Assembly: GCF_041103235.1 (NCBI RefSeq)
Contig: NZ_JBGCUN010000001.1
Location: 1,550,001 to 1,614,000, forward strand
DNA from: Yoonia sp. R2331
GTDB lineage: Bacteria; Pseudomonadota; Alphaproteobacteria; Rhodobacterales; Rhodobacteraceae
Reading direction: 5' to 3'
Length of the DNA stretch: 64,000 bases
Made by a program: the position numbers and the translations under genes. Positions within the stretch are counted from its first letter, which is position 1. Every line of letters begins with the position of its first letter. The notes beneath the pieces are model-generated. The model saw only the letters and a program-made list of their open reading frames with translations, was not told where the DNA came from and did no database searches. Of this stretch, positions 51,256-60,467 are shown one piece after another.

Positions 51256-51301
51256 CTGCCTGCCTCTTGTTTTGCGAGCAGATTAGCGCAAGGCCCGCGA
51301 C

Positions 51302-52900
51302 CTAAACACCATGCTTTTGCAAAAACGCGACCAATGCGGCAGTTGAGCCATCCTTGCCGCTTGTGTCCGCTTGCCCTTCGACCACCGGTTGCAATGCGGT
51401 GGCGAGTTCCTTGCCCAGTTCCACGCCCCATTGGTCGTAGGAATTGATCCCCAGAACCGCACCTTCAACGAACACGCGGTGTTCATAAAGCGCGATGATC
51501 TGGCCCAAAACATGTGGCGTCAGTTGCGGGTAAGAGATTGTAATACTTGGACGATTGCCCGGAAAGACACGGTGGGCAGCCTGACGCTCCAGCTCTGCCC
51601 CGTCGAATTTATCGGCCACTTTGGCGCGCGCTTCGTCCAGCGCGCGGCCGCGCATCAGCGCCTCTGACTGGGCCAGGCAATTGGCGACCAAAAGCTGGTG
51701 CTGGTGATGGAGCGCGTCTTCGTGACCACGGGCGGCCACGAGAAATTCGCATGGGATCACGCGGGTGCCTTGGTGGATCAACTGGTAGAACGCGTGCTGG
51801 CCGTTGGTGCCGGGTTCCCCCCAGACGACGGGGCCGGAATTGACAGTCAGTGCTGCGCCATCCATCGCCACGCCCTTGCCGTTACTTTCCATTTCAAGTT
51901 GTTGAAGATAGGCCGGCAAGCGCATGAGAAGATTGTCATAAGGCAGCACGGCGCGGGTGGCATAGCCGCAGATCTGGTTGTGCCAGATCCCCACCAGTGC
52001 CAGCATCGCAGGCAGGTTATCCTGCCACGGTGCCGCCTGAAAATGCCGGTCCATGTCCTGTCCGCCGCGCAGGAACGCGGTAAAGGCATCGGCGCCGACA
52101 GCCAGCATCAGCGACAGGCCGATCGGCCCCCACATGGAATAGCGGCCGCCAACCCAATCCTCGAACCCGAAGACGCGTTTTTGGGCGATGCCAAAGGCCG
52201 CCGTCTTGTCGTCCGCGGTGCTGAGGGCGACGAATTGGCTGGCCGGATCGCTGACCTTATCGCTCATCCAGGCGCGTGCGGTGCGGGCGTTGGTCATGGT
52301 TTCAATCGTGGTGAAGGTCTTGGAGGCGACAATCACCAGCGTGGTTTCGGGATTGCAGGCGCGCAAAACGCCAGCAATATCAGCGGGATCGACGTTCGAG
52401 ACAAAGTGGCAGCGCGGGCCGTTGTGATAGGGTGCTAACGCCTTGACGGCCATGGCAGGCCCAAGGTCAGAGCCGCCGATGCCGATGTTGATCACATCCG
52501 TGTAGGGGCCGCCCTGCCCCTCGATCGTGCCGTTACGGATGGCCTTGGAGAAGGTGATCATGCGTTGCAGCGTCGCGCGCACGCCGGGGATCACATCCGT
52601 GCCGTCCACGGTGACCGCATCGCCATCGAGGTTGCGCAGGGCGGTGTGCAGCACGGCGCGGCCTTCGGTTTCATTGATCGCCTTGCCGCTGAACATCGCG
52701 TCGCGCTTGGCCGAGACACCGGCCTGATCGAGGAGGTCGATCAGCAGTTTGCGCCCGTTGGCGTCGATGTTGGTCTTGGCGTAATCAAGGCGCATGTCGC
52801 CGGTTTGGGCGACGAAATCCTGCGCACGGGCGTCATCGACGAGGGTTTCAAACCGGCGGTCCTTGATGGTGGCGTGATGTGCGTGCAGTGCGTCCCACAT
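51302..52900 (-). CDS. pgi: Glucose-6-phosphate isomerase
   Basis: 532 aa. Signature regions include [33 protein letters not shown] and the active-site [18 protein letters not shown]. The C-terminal [14 protein letters not shown] is also typical. It is last gene of the zwf-pgl-pgi operon and interconverts glucose-6-phosphate and fructose-6-phosphate. Only two bases separate it from pgl. Confidence 0.97.
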   Translation of the reverse strand: MWDALHAHHATIKDRRFETLVDDARAQDFVAQTGDMRLDYAKTNIDANGRKLLIDLLDQAGVSAKRDAMFSGKAINETEGRAVLHTALRNLDGDAVTVDGTDVIPGVRATLQRMITFSKAIRNGTIEGQGGPYTDVINIGIGGSDLGPAMAVKALAPYHNGPRCHFVSNVDPADIAGVLRACNPETTLVIVASKTFTTIETMTNARTARAWMSDKVSDPASQFVALSTADDKTAAFGIAQKRVFGFEDWVGGRYSMWGPIGLSLMLAVGADAFTAFLRGGQDMDRHFQAAPWQDNLPAMLALVGIWHNQICGYATRAVLPYDNLLMRLPAYLQQLEMESNGKGVAMDGAALTVNSGPVVWGEPGTNGQHAFYQLIHQGTRVIPCEFLVAARGHEDALHHQHQLLVANCLAQSEALMRGRALDEARAKVADKFDGAELERQAAHRVFPGNRPSITISYPQLTPHVLGQIIALYEHRVFVEGAVLGINSYDQWGVELGKELATALQPVVEGQADTSGKDGSTAALVAFLQKHGV

Positions 52901-52902
52901 GG

Positions 52903-53574
52903 TTAACTCTCCGCCCAGTGAATGGTTGAACCGGCCAGAATGGCGGCGACGGGGGCCTCTTCGACTGGCAAATGTCGTGCCTTTTCAAGCGCTTCGCGTT
53001 TCTCTGCGCCGATGATGACGATGTGACGGCTCATCGCGCCTTTCAGCACTTTGGCTGAGAGCGTGATGCGGGGTTCGGGCGCGCCGGGGGCCCGCATGGC
53101 TACGAGCGTGGCGTCGCCGTGAAGGGCTGCGTCCAGTTGGTCGGCGCCGGGGAAGATGCTGGCGGTGTGCATGTCGGCCCCCATGCCCAAGAGCATGACA
53201 GAGACAGGCAGTTCCTGTTCCAGCGCGGTTTGCAGGTCGGGCAATTTGTCCTCGGGCGTGGGCGCATCGGCGTAGAGCGGGACGTATTTGGCCGCAGCCG
53301 CGCGCCCGACCAGAAGGCGCTGCCGCAAAAGCCGGGTGTTGGAGCGTTCGGAGGTTTCCGGCACCCAGCGTTCATCGGTGAGCATCACATGCACCCGGTC
53401 CCAGTCGAGCCGCGCATCGCAGATGCTGTCAAAGATCGGCCCCGGCGTGGTGCCGCCGGGCACCGCAAAGGAGGCGTGGTCGTGGGTCAGCAGCGTATTC
53501 TCAAGCTCGCTCGCGAGGGTGTCCGCGAGGTCGATCATCATCATTTCGCTGTCGGGATATTCCTTGAAGTCCAT
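52903..53574 (-). CDS. pgl: 6-phosphogluconolactonase
   Basis: 223 aa from ATG 53574 with AAGGG upstream. [30 protein letters not shown] and [16 protein letters not shown] are typical Pgl/SugarP-isomerase-like motifs. It hydrolyses 6-phosphogluconolactone in the cytoplasm. It begins four bases after the zwf stop, consistent with coupled translation. Confidence 0.95.
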   Translation of the reverse strand: MDFKEYPDSEMMMIDLADTLASELENTLLTHDHASFAVPGGTTPGPIFDSICDARLDWDRVHVMLTDERWVPETSERSNTRLLRQRLLVGRAAAAKYVPLYADAPTPEDKLPDLQTALEQELPVSVMLLGMGADMHTASIFPGADQLDAALHGDATLVAMRAPGAPEPRITLSAKVLKGAMSRHIVIIGAEKREALEKARHLPVEEAPVAAILAGSTIHWAES

Positions 53575-53578
53575 CACG

Positions 53579-55033
53579 TTACCCTTTGATTTCCCGCCAT
53601 TTTCGACCATCACGATGCATCAGCATCATGGCATCTTCCGGCCCGGCGCTGCCCTGTTCATAGGTCTTGGGCACGTCATTGCGTGCCTCCCAGCCTTCGA
53701 TCAGCGGGTCGGTCCAGGCCCATGCGGCCTCCACCTCGTCGCCGCGCATAAAGAGCGTCTGGTTGCCACGGATCACGTCCATGATCAGCCGTTCATAGGC
53801 GTCGGCTGCGTCTTCGACATCATCGCCAAGCGCGTCGGCAAAAGTCATATCAAGCGGCACGTCAATCAAGCGCATCCCGCCGGGCCCCGGTTCCTTGATC
53901 GTGACTTGCAGGTCCATGCCTTCGTTGGGTTGCAGACGAATGGACAGAATATTGCGGTGGCGGGAGTGGTCACCTTCAAAGATCGTGTGACCGAGGTCCT
54001 TGAACACCACGTCGATGGAACTGACCCGCGCCTTCATCTTTTTGCCGGTACGCAGGTAGAACGGCACCCCGGCCCACCGCCAGTTGGAGATGCCGCATTT
54101 CAGCGCGATGAAGCTTTCGGTGAAACTTTTGGGGTTTTCGGCGTCGTCACGATAGCCCGGCGCGTCACCGTCAGCCTCGTACTGGCCGCGCACGATGTGG
54201 TGCGGCTCTACCGGGTCAAGCGCGCGGATCACCTTGAGCTTTTCGTCGCGCACTTCGTCCGCGCCAAAGCGGCTGGGCGGTTCCATTGCGATCAGGCACA
54301 ACAGCTGCATCAGGTGGTTTTGCACCATATCGCGCATCGCACCAGATTTGTCGTAATAGGCCCCGCGCCCGCCGACCCCGACGGTTTCGGCCACGGTGAT
54401 TTCGATGTGATCGACGTAGTGGTTGTTCCACAAGGGTTCGAACAACACATTGCCGAAACGCACGGCCATCAGGTTCTGGACGGTTTCCTTGCCCAGATAA
54501 TGGTCGATCCGGTAGATCTGCTTTTCCTTGAAATGCGCGGCCAGCGTTTCGTTCAATTCCTGCGCCGAGGCGAGGTCACGGCCAAAGGGTTTTTCGACCA
54601 CGATGCGGCTGTTTTTATCCGCGATCTTATGCTTGTGCAGCCGTTCGGCCAGCGCGCCAAACAAGCTGGGCCCGACCGAGAAATAGAACGCGCGAACCAT
54701 GTTCTTGCGCATCATGCCCGCCAGTTCGGACCATCCGCCGTCGCCCATCGCGTCAATGGCCACATAGTCGAGCTGCGCCAGAAACGCCTCAAGCTTGGCG
54801 GTGTCTTCTTTTTCCTCGCCGCCAAATTCAACGATGGCCGCACGGATCATGTCGCGGTAGCCGTCAGCATCCATGTCAGAACGTGCCGCACCAATGATCC
54901 GGCTTTCATCGGGCATCTGACCCGCACGGAAGCGCCGGAACAGGCCGGGCAGAATTTTGCGGCGGGCGAGATCGCCCGTTCCGCCAAAAATGACCAGATC
55001 AAAATTTTCAACCGGGATGACGCGCGAGACCAT
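53579..55033 (-). CDS. zwf: Glucose-6-phosphate dehydrogenase
   Basis: 484 aa from ATG 55033 (an ATG two codons upstream is possible). NADP binding is at VIFGGTGDLARRKILPGLF, and the active site is RIDHYLGKETVQNLM. It feeds glucose-6-phosphate to the Entner-Doudoroff and pentose-phosphate routes, the usual glucose route in marine Rhodobacteraceae. A 16-bp palindrome 22 bases upstream suggests control by a LacI-type repressor. First gene of the zwf-pgl-pgi operon. Confidence 0.97.
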   Translation of the reverse strand: MVSRVIPVENFDLVIFGGTGDLARRKILPGLFRRFRAGQMPDESRIIGAARSDMDADGYRDMIRAAIVEFGGEEKEDTAKLEAFLAQLDYVAIDAMGDGGWSELAGMMRKNMVRAFYFSVGPSLFGALAERLHKHKIADKNSRIVVEKPFGRDLASAQELNETLAAHFKEKQIYRIDHYLGKETVQNLMAVRFGNVLFEPLWNNHYVDHIEITVAETVGVGGRGAYYDKSGAMRDMVQNHLMQLLCLIAMEPPSRFGADEVRDEKLKVIRALDPVEPHHIVRGQYEADGDAPGYRDDAENPKSFTESFIALKCGISNWRWAGVPFYLRTGKKMKARVSSIDVVFKDLGHTIFEGDHSRHRNILSIRLQPNEGMDLQVTIKEPGPGGMRLIDVPLDMTFADALGDDVEDAADAYERLIMDVIRGNQTLFMRGDEVEAAWAWTDPLIEGWEARNDVPKTYEQGSAGPEDAMMLMHRDGRKWREIKG

Positions 55034-55054
55034 GAGCACCCTCTTCGTTTCTAT

Positions 55055-55070
55055 GCGTTAGCGCTAACGC
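55055..55070. promoter_or_regulatory. 16-bp palindromic operator upstream of zwf
   Basis: GCGTTAGCGCTAACGC is a perfect palindrome with a central CG-type dyad (AGCGCT), the usual look of LacI-family operators. It lies 22 bases before the zwf start codon. No LacI-type gene is in the window, so the regulator would be encoded elsewhere. Confidence 0.7.
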
Positions 55071-55204
55071 CCTCTTACCAGACCACGGTGCCCTGTCCAG
55101 CTTTTGTCAGTGTGAATCGCGGCAAGCGGCTGTACGCGCGCCTGTCTTACGACAAAAAGCGGGAAAGGGTGAAACTTTTGGCACGGTAGCGGCGTGGCTG
55201 CACC

Positions 55205-55335
55205 ATAACTCACGGAAGACCGGCAATCCCACTGAGTGTGGCAGGCTAAGCCGGTCAAGGTGTTTCCATAGGCTTGTAGACCCCAATAATGCGGGCCGTG
55301 GAACACTGGGTCGCCCTGCGGGGCGGCCCCTTTTT
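55205..55335 (+). ncRNA. Candidate structured small RNA with terminator
   Basis: In the 300-base gap between zwf and the HNH gene, plus strand, CACGG (55211-55215) pairs with CCGTG (55296-55300), GACCGGC (55218-55224) with GCCGGTC (55250-55256), and CCAC (55229-55232) with GTGG (55238-55241). A terminator follows: GGGTCGCC and GGCGGCCC (55308-55329) then CTTTTT. No protein-coding gene is on that strand, so the terminator has no other obvious owner. No known RNA family is recognised; the 5' end and promoter are undefined. Confidence 0.45.
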
Positions 55336-55918
55336 ACGCATCGAGTTCGGCGTCCCAGTAAAGGTAGTCCATCCAGCTGTCGTGCATGTAATTGGGTGGA
55401 AATTTGCGGCCCATGTTGCGCAGTTCTTCGGCTTGCGGCTGGCGCGGGGTACGGTTGAGGCTGAGGCCGGAATGTTTCAGCAGCCGCGACCCTTTCTTGA
55501 GGTTGCAGGGCGCGCAGGCCGCGACAACGTTTTGCCAGCTTGTGATCCCGCCACGGGCGCGCGGCAGCACATGATCGAAGGTCAGATCACCCTTGGCCCC
55601 GCAGTACTGGCAGGAAAATTCATCCCGCAGAAACAAATTAAAGCGCGTGAAGGCCACGCGCTTTTGAGGTTTCACATAGTCCTTGAGCACCACCACCGAG
55701 GGTATCCTGATCTCGGTCGAAGGTGATCTGACGACCTCTTCATATTCGCTGACGATGTCGACGCGGTCGAGCCAGGCGGCTTTGACCGCCTCTTGCCAGG
55801 GCCAGAGCGACAGCGGGTAGTAGGACAACGGGCGATAGTCCGCGTTCAGCACCAGCGCGGGAAAGTGTTTGAGCGCGCCCGGCTCTCGTACAAAGTCTGA
55901 TCTGAAATCGCCGTCCAT
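55334..55918 (-). CDS. HNH endonuclease-domain protein
   Basis: 194 aa. The C-terminal half carries the zinc/HNH module: FSCQYCGAKGDLTFDHVLPRARGG and TSWQNVVAACAPCNLKKGSR, with paired CxxC groups and the catalytic His. The N-terminal LVLNADYRPLSYYPLSLWPWQEAVKAAWLDRVD is typical of widespread stand-alone HNH proteins in this family of bacteria. It is not adjacent to restriction or phage genes, and its role is unknown. Gap 55919-56080 shows nothing I recognise besides its promoter region. Confidence 0.87.
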   Translation of the reverse strand: MDGDFRSDFVREPGALKHFPALVLNADYRPLSYYPLSLWPWQEAVKAAWLDRVDIVSEYEEVVRSPSTEIRIPSVVVLKDYVKPQKRVAFTRFNLFLRDEFSCQYCGAKGDLTFDHVLPRARGGITSWQNVVAACAPCNLKKGSRLLKHSGLSLNRTPRQPQAEELRNMGRKFPPNYMHDSWMDYLYWDAELDA

Positions 55919-56080
55919 CGGTCAAAACATCCTCGCTCTGTCGCCTGCTGCGGTTTCAGAGCGGGAGCCCCGCTCGGTCCGCTTGGGTCAACTATATCTT
56001 GCGTCAATCAAAGGGCAAACGCTAAATGAAGTTGTTAGTGTCGCATGTCTGGCCTGCCGATGTGACAGGCCTATGACGGA

Positions 56081-57307
56081 TCACGGGGCGAGTGCCGCAA
56101 GGATAGCGCGGCTGGGAAAACAGGTCGCATCGCGCCCTGTGGCCGTCTGCCAGCGTCCGATGGCGCGCCGGGTCTTGTAACCCACCAGACCGTCCGCCCC
56201 GCCCACGTCATGGCCCAGTGCAATCAGCGCGGTCTGGATACGGGCCACGTCAGAGCGCAACAGACTGTCGGTGTTGCCCCAGGGTGCAGCGAAATCACCG
56301 ACGCCGTAAGCGATGCGGTCGCCCACATGGCCCACGAACAGCGCATAAAGATCAGAAGGGTTGTAGCGTTTGAGGACATAAAAGTTTGGCGTGACCAGAA
56401 AGGCCGGCCCGTTGCGCCCGGCCGGCAGCATCAAGGAGGCATCGCCCGAAAGCTCATGGGTCGGAAAGGCGCGGCCACCGGGCCGTGTGACCCCATCGGC
56501 CACCCATTGGGCGATGGGTTTGCGGTTGTCTGGGCCTTCCAGCCCGCAGGACAGGGTTGGGGGCAGCACGACTTCGAACCCCCAGTCCCGGCCCGGTTGC
56601 CAGTCGTGCAGCGCCAGAAAGCTGGCGATGGAGGCAAGCGTATCATCGGCAGAGCCCCAAATGTCGATGCGCCCATCGCCGTTGCCGTCAGCGGCATAGG
56701 CCAGATAGCTGCCGGGCATCATCTGCGGCTGCCCCAGCGCGCCCGCCCAACTGGAGCGCAGGTCGGCAAGTGGCACCACACCGGATTGAGCAATGTCCAG
56801 CAGCGCCAGTGTCTCGGAGGTGAAATAGGTCGCGTTCGCCCCCATAAAGCCGCGCGTGGCCAGCACCGGGAACGGGTTGTCGCGGATCGCGACCTGACCA
56901 AAACCGCTTTCGCGGCCCCAGATCGCAAGCAGGATATGGCCCGGCACGCCGAAGCGGTCTTCGAGCGCGCGCAATGTTGCAGCGTGTCGCGCCGCCAGCT
57001 GCGCCCCGATCCGGCCAGAGGCGGCGATGTTGTCGGCGTTGAAATAGCGGGCGGGCGCGCGAAATTCGGCCTGTTTGAAGCCGGTGTCGGCGGGCGGAAA
57101 GCCGGGAGGTGCGAGACTGGGCAGGTCCCAGTTGAGTGTCACATTGCCCAGTGTCGCCTCGAACGTGGCGCGGGACACGCCCCGTTCTTCCGCGGCGGGC
57201 CAAATCACCTCTTCCAGCCAGGTCTGGAATTGCGCCTCAACCGGCGCGCGGTCTTGCGCGGCCGCAGGTGCGGCGATCAGCAGCGCGAGGATGACCCCGC
57301 GCCACAT
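56081..57307 (-). CDS. Lytic murein transglycosylase, family 3
   Basis: 408 aa from ATG 57307. A signal peptide (MWRGVILALLIAAPAAAQ) is followed by the MltB-type domain with catalytic Glu in LLAIWGRESGFGQ and LGQPQMMPGSYLAYA, DGRIDIWGSADD, and a C-terminal peptidoglycan-binding domain (IQTALIALGHDVGGADGLVGYKTRRAI). It belongs to the same family as the partial gene at 1-1001 but lacks its lipobox, so it is likely soluble in the periplasm. It begins one base after the esterase stop. Confidence 0.92.
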   Translation of the reverse strand: MWRGVILALLIAAPAAAQDRAPVEAQFQTWLEEVIWPAAEERGVSRATFEATLGNVTLNWDLPSLAPPGFPPADTGFKQAEFRAPARYFNADNIAASGRIGAQLAARHAATLRALEDRFGVPGHILLAIWGRESGFGQVAIRDNPFPVLATRGFMGANATYFTSETLALLDIAQSGVVPLADLRSSWAGALGQPQMMPGSYLAYAADGNGDGRIDIWGSADDTLASIASFLALHDWQPGRDWGFEVVLPPTLSCGLEGPDNRKPIAQWVADGVTRPGGRAFPTHELSGDASLMLPAGRNGPAFLVTPNFYVLKRYNPSDLYALFVGHVGDRIAYGVGDFAAPWGNTDSLLRSDVARIQTALIALGHDVGGADGLVGYKTRRAIGRWQTATGRDATCFPSRAILAALAP

Positions 57308-57308
57308 C

Positions 57309-57977
57309 TTAGCCCAGCCCCAGACGGTCGCGCATGAAGGCCAGCGCCACGGACAACCCATCGGGGGCAATGCCGTGACCGGTGCCTTTCATGACGTGGC
57401 CGAACACCTCTTTCCAGCCCGCCCCTTGCAGGGCTTCGGCGGCTTGCGGCATGGATTGCGGCGGCACCACGTCATCCTGATCGCCGTGGATCAGCAGGAC
57501 CGGCGGGCGGCAGACGACCTCATCCGCCAAGAGTTCGGGCTGCAACAGGCGGCCGGAAATCGCGACGATGCCAGCGACCGGGTCTTCACGCCGGGGCAGC
57601 ACGTGCAGGGCCATCATGCTGCCTTGGCTGAAGCCCAGCACCATGACCTGTTCGGGCAGCAGGTCTTCGTCAACCATGACGCCATCAAGAAAGGCGTTGA
57701 GGTCTTCGGCAGCGCGGAGCTGACCTGCTTGCGCCTCTTCTTCGGATGATCCGTCAATCCACGGGATCGGGAACCACTGGAACCCCATCGGGCTGCCCGC
57801 GCAATCCTCTGGCGCATCGGGGGCCAGAAACAGCGTGTCGGGCATATGTTCGCCCAAAGGATCAGCCAGCCCCAGAAGGTCAGCGCCATTGGCCCCGTAG
57901 CCATGCAGGAAAATCACCGCAGATCGTGTTTCCCCAGAGACTGGTTCCGTGCGGCCTGCCTGCAATGCGCGTGTCAT
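57309..57977 (-). CDS. Phospholipase/carboxylesterase family hydrolase
   Basis: 222 aa alpha/beta hydrolase. The oxyanion region AVIFLHGYGANGADLL, nucleophile GFSQGSMMAL, acid Asp in LLIHGDQDDVVP and His in GTGHGIAPDG fit the bacterial carboxylesterase/acyl-protein thioesterase-like group. Substrate unknown. Its start overlaps the glycosylase stop by four bases. Confidence 0.88.
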   Translation of the reverse strand: MTRALQAGRTEPVSGETRSAVIFLHGYGANGADLLGLADPLGEHMPDTLFLAPDAPEDCAGSPMGFQWFPIPWIDGSSEEEAQAGQLRAAEDLNAFLDGVMVDEDLLPEQVMVLGFSQGSMMALHVLPRREDPVAGIVAISGRLLQPELLADEVVCRPPVLLIHGDQDDVVPPQSMPQAAEALQGAGWKEVFGHVMKGTGHGIAPDGLSVALAFMRDRLGLG

Positions 57978-58612
57978 CTGATCCCCTCGCGTTTTTTCTG
58001 ATCAGCGTAGTAGGCCCACAAGAGCCGCGCTGCAACCGATCGCCAGGGCGACCAGTCTTCGGATATGGCGCGAAGGGCCTTGTCGGTTGGTCTGTCGGGC
58101 AGATCATAGAGCATGCGCGCGCCTTCTTGCAGGGCCAGATCGCCGGGGGCAAAGACATCCGCGCGGCCGAGGCTGAACATCGCGTAAACCTCTGCCGTCC
58201 AGGTGCCAATGCCGGTGACGGCGGTGAGGGTTTTGATGACGGCGGGTGTAGGTGTGTCGCGCAGAGCCACATAGTCGATGCGGGCCTCTGCCAGTGCCTT
58301 GGCATAGCGCGCCTTTTGCTGGCTGAGACCCAGGGCGCGCAGGTCGTCGGGCGTGGTGGCGGCGATGCGGGCGGGGTCGGTCATGTCAGCTTCCACCAGC
58401 CGCCCCCAGATCGCATTGGCCGAGGCGACGCTGACCTGTTGGCTGACAATGGCGTTGAGTAATTGGTCAAATCCATCCGGCTTGCGCCGCAGTGGCAGCG
58501 TACCGACCTGATCCAGCGCCTGCGCGATGCGGCTGTCACGCGCGGCCAACCACGCAGCGCCTTCGGCCACGCAGGCATCCGTCTGGATGATACGCCCTAC
58601 GCCTGCGCCCAT
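57974..58612 (-). CDS. DNA-3-methyladenine glycosylase (AlkA-like, HhH-GPD)
   Basis: 212 aa from ATG 58612. The helix-hairpin-helix LTAVTGIGTWTAEVYAMF and the catalytic Asp in VFAPGDLALQEG define the HhH-GPD glycosylase fold, which excises alkylated bases. LLNAIVSQQVSVASANAIWGRL is also typical. It overlaps the cobK end by 16 bases and the esterase start by four, so it is embedded in the operon. Confidence 0.87.
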   Translation of the reverse strand: MGAGVGRIIQTDACVAEGAAWLAARDSRIAQALDQVGTLPLRRKPDGFDQLLNAIVSQQVSVASANAIWGRLVEADMTDPARIAATTPDDLRALGLSQQKARYAKALAEARIDYVALRDTPTPAVIKTLTAVTGIGTWTAEVYAMFSLGRADVFAPGDLALQEGARMLYDLPDRPTDKALRAISEDWSPWRSVAARLLWAYYADQKKREGIR

Positions 58613-59322
58613 GCCACAGCCTTTGCCACGGTGGTCAGGATCAGGCCGGGCGGCGGTGCTGGCCGTTTGATCATCAGGACCGGGATGCGCAGCTGGCGCG
58701 CGGCGTCGAGTTTCGACCGGCTTGCCTGCCCGCCCGCGTTCTTGACGACTAGCCAATCCACAGACAGCTTTTGAAACAGCGCCACTTCATCCGCGACCGA
58801 AAAGGGCGGACGCCCGATCAGAAAGTCGCCACCCGCAAAGGGAAACGGCCCATCGGGCGGGTCGATCTGGCGACAGATCACGCGCCGTCCGGTCAGGTTG
58901 GCAAAGCGGTGCAACGTTTGCCGTCCGGTCGCCAGAAACACGGTCTCGCCTTTGGGGATGTGGCTTATGGCCTGATCTTCTTGGTCGAGCGCAATCCATC
59001 TGTCCCCCGGTCCCGGTTCCCACGGCGGGCGCAGATACGCGGCATATGGCAGGTTGCGCAGCGCACAGATCCGTGCCGTCCGTTCCGAGATGCGCGCAGC
59101 AAAGGGGTGCGTGGCGTCCAGCACGCGGGTGATCCGATGTTGATCGAGGTAGTCCCCAAACCCGTCCGCCCCGCCAAAGCCGCCAATACGCGTTGGCAGA
59201 TCAAGTGCGTCGGGCGCACGGGTTGCCCCGGCGAGCGAGGCAATGGCGTCAACCCCGGCAGCGGCCAGATCAGAGGCGATGCGCTTGGCCTCTCCGGTGC
59301 CAGCAAGCAGCAAAAGCGTCAT
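58597..59322 (-). CDS. cobK: Precorrin-6A reductase
   Basis: 241 aa. LLLAGTGEAKRIASDL and VLDATHPFAARISERTARIC are family signatures, as are ETVFLATGRQTLHRF and the C-terminal VVKNAGGQASRSKLDAARQL. The enzyme reduces the corrin ring with NADPH in cobalamin synthesis. It overlaps the cbiD stop by four bases. Confidence 0.92.
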   Translation of the reverse strand: MTLLLLAGTGEAKRIASDLAAAGVDAIASLAGATRAPDALDLPTRIGGFGGADGFGDYLDQHRITRVLDATHPFAARISERTARICALRNLPYAAYLRPPWEPGPGDRWIALDQEDQAISHIPKGETVFLATGRQTLHRFANLTGRRVICRQIDPPDGPFPFAGGDFLIGRPPFSVADEVALFQKLSVDWLVVKNAGGQASRSKLDAARQLRIPVLMIKRPAPPPGLILTTVAKAVAWAQA

Positions 59323-60371
59323 GCGCTGGCCTGCGCGATAATCTTGCCCGCGCGGTCGATCAAGACGATATCGAGCGTCTCGGGCCCCTGCCCGTCACAA
59401 AGCGCCATTGCCGCCTGCGCTGCGCGTGTTGCGACCTGTTGCGCCAGCGGCGGGCCTGCGATTTCATAAGCCTCAAGCGCGGTGTTGGCATCAGCCACAC
59501 GCGGGTCATCCGCCCATGTGGCCAGCAGCGCGAAATCCACCTGAGAGCGCCCGGAGTGCAGGTCACTGGCCCCCTGCGCCAGTTTGGTCAGCTTGCCGAT
59601 GCCGCCGCCGATGGTCAGCCGCCCGACCGGGTGACGGCGCAGGTATTTTATCATCCCGCCCGCAAAGTCGCCCATATCCAACATGGCATGATCGGGCAGC
59701 CCATAAAGCCCCTGCACCACCCGTTCGCTGGTGGCCCCGGTGCAGCCCGCCACATGGGTCAGCCCATCGGCACGGGCCACATCAATCCCGCGATGGATCG
59801 ATGCGATCCAAGCGGCGCAGGAAAACGGGCGCACGATCCCGGTAGTGCCCAGAATGGACAACCCGCCGGTGATGCCCAGCCGTGGGTTCCAGGTCTTTTG
59901 CGCGATGTCCGCCCCGCCGGGGATGCTGACGGTCAGGGTTACATCGGGTGCTTTGCCAAAATCGGCGGCAAGTTCAGCCACCACCTCATCCATCATGGCG
60001 CGCGGCACAGGGTTGATCGCGGGTTCGCCGACCGCAATGGGCAGGCCCGCTTTGGTGACAGTGCCGACACCTTCGCCCGCCTGAAACACCACGCCGCCGG
60101 ACGAGGCCGCGACGCGCACCTTGATCATCGCCCCGTGGGTTACATCGGGGTCATCCCCTGCGTCCTTGATGATGCCCGCTTCGGCCCAGCCTGCGCCCGC
60201 GTCACGGTGTGAAATTTCAAAGGTCGGAATCTCGCCCATTGGCAGCGTGATCGTCACGGTCTGCGGCCAGTCACCGCCCCACAAACGCAACAACGCCGCC
60301 TTGGTGGCGGCGGTCGCACAAGCGCCCGTGGTCCAGCCCCGGCGCAGTTCACCTGTTGGTTTGCGGCTCAT
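59319..60371 (-). CDS. cbiD: Cobalt-precorrin-5B C1-methyltransferase CbiD
   Basis: 350 aa from ATG 60371. RRGWTTGACATAATKAALL, DAGDDPDVTHGAMI and GITGGLSILGTTGIVRPFS are CbiD hallmarks. The protein methylates C1 during ring contraction in the so-called anaerobic route. Here it is coupled to cobK. No cobalamin riboswitch is visible in the 96 bases to the divergent cobA start. Confidence 0.94.
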   Translation of the reverse strand: MSRKPTGELRRGWTTGACATAATKAALLRLWGGDWPQTVTITLPMGEIPTFEISHRDAGAGWAEAGIIKDAGDDPDVTHGAMIKVRVAASSGGVVFQAGEGVGTVTKAGLPIAVGEPAINPVPRAMMDEVVAELAADFGKAPDVTLTVSIPGGADIAQKTWNPRLGITGGLSILGTTGIVRPFSCAAWIASIHRGIDVARADGLTHVAGCTGATSERVVQGLYGLPDHAMLDMGDFAGGMIKYLRRHPVGRLTIGGGIGKLTKLAQGASDLHSGRSQVDFALLATWADDPRVADANTALEAYEIAGPPLAQQVATRAAQAAMALCDGQGPETLDIVLIDRAGKIIAQASA

Positions 60372-60467
60372 GCGCGGACTATAGCAAGCCAAGACATGCC
60401 GCCAAGCGCCAAAGCTGTGTCGCAACATGGCTTTTCGCGGCCCGCGATTGGGTGCATAACCGACCAC

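Noticed and set aside
55334-55918. HNH gene as part of a mobile or defence system
   Set aside because: No restriction, toxin, intron or phage gene is nearby, and such stand-alone HNH proteins are common in these genomes.
60372-60467. Possible cobalamin riboswitch between cbiD and cobA
   Set aside because: The gap is 96 bases, too short for the usual 200-base element, and no B12-box-like sequence was seen. The cobA-cobB gap also lacks it.
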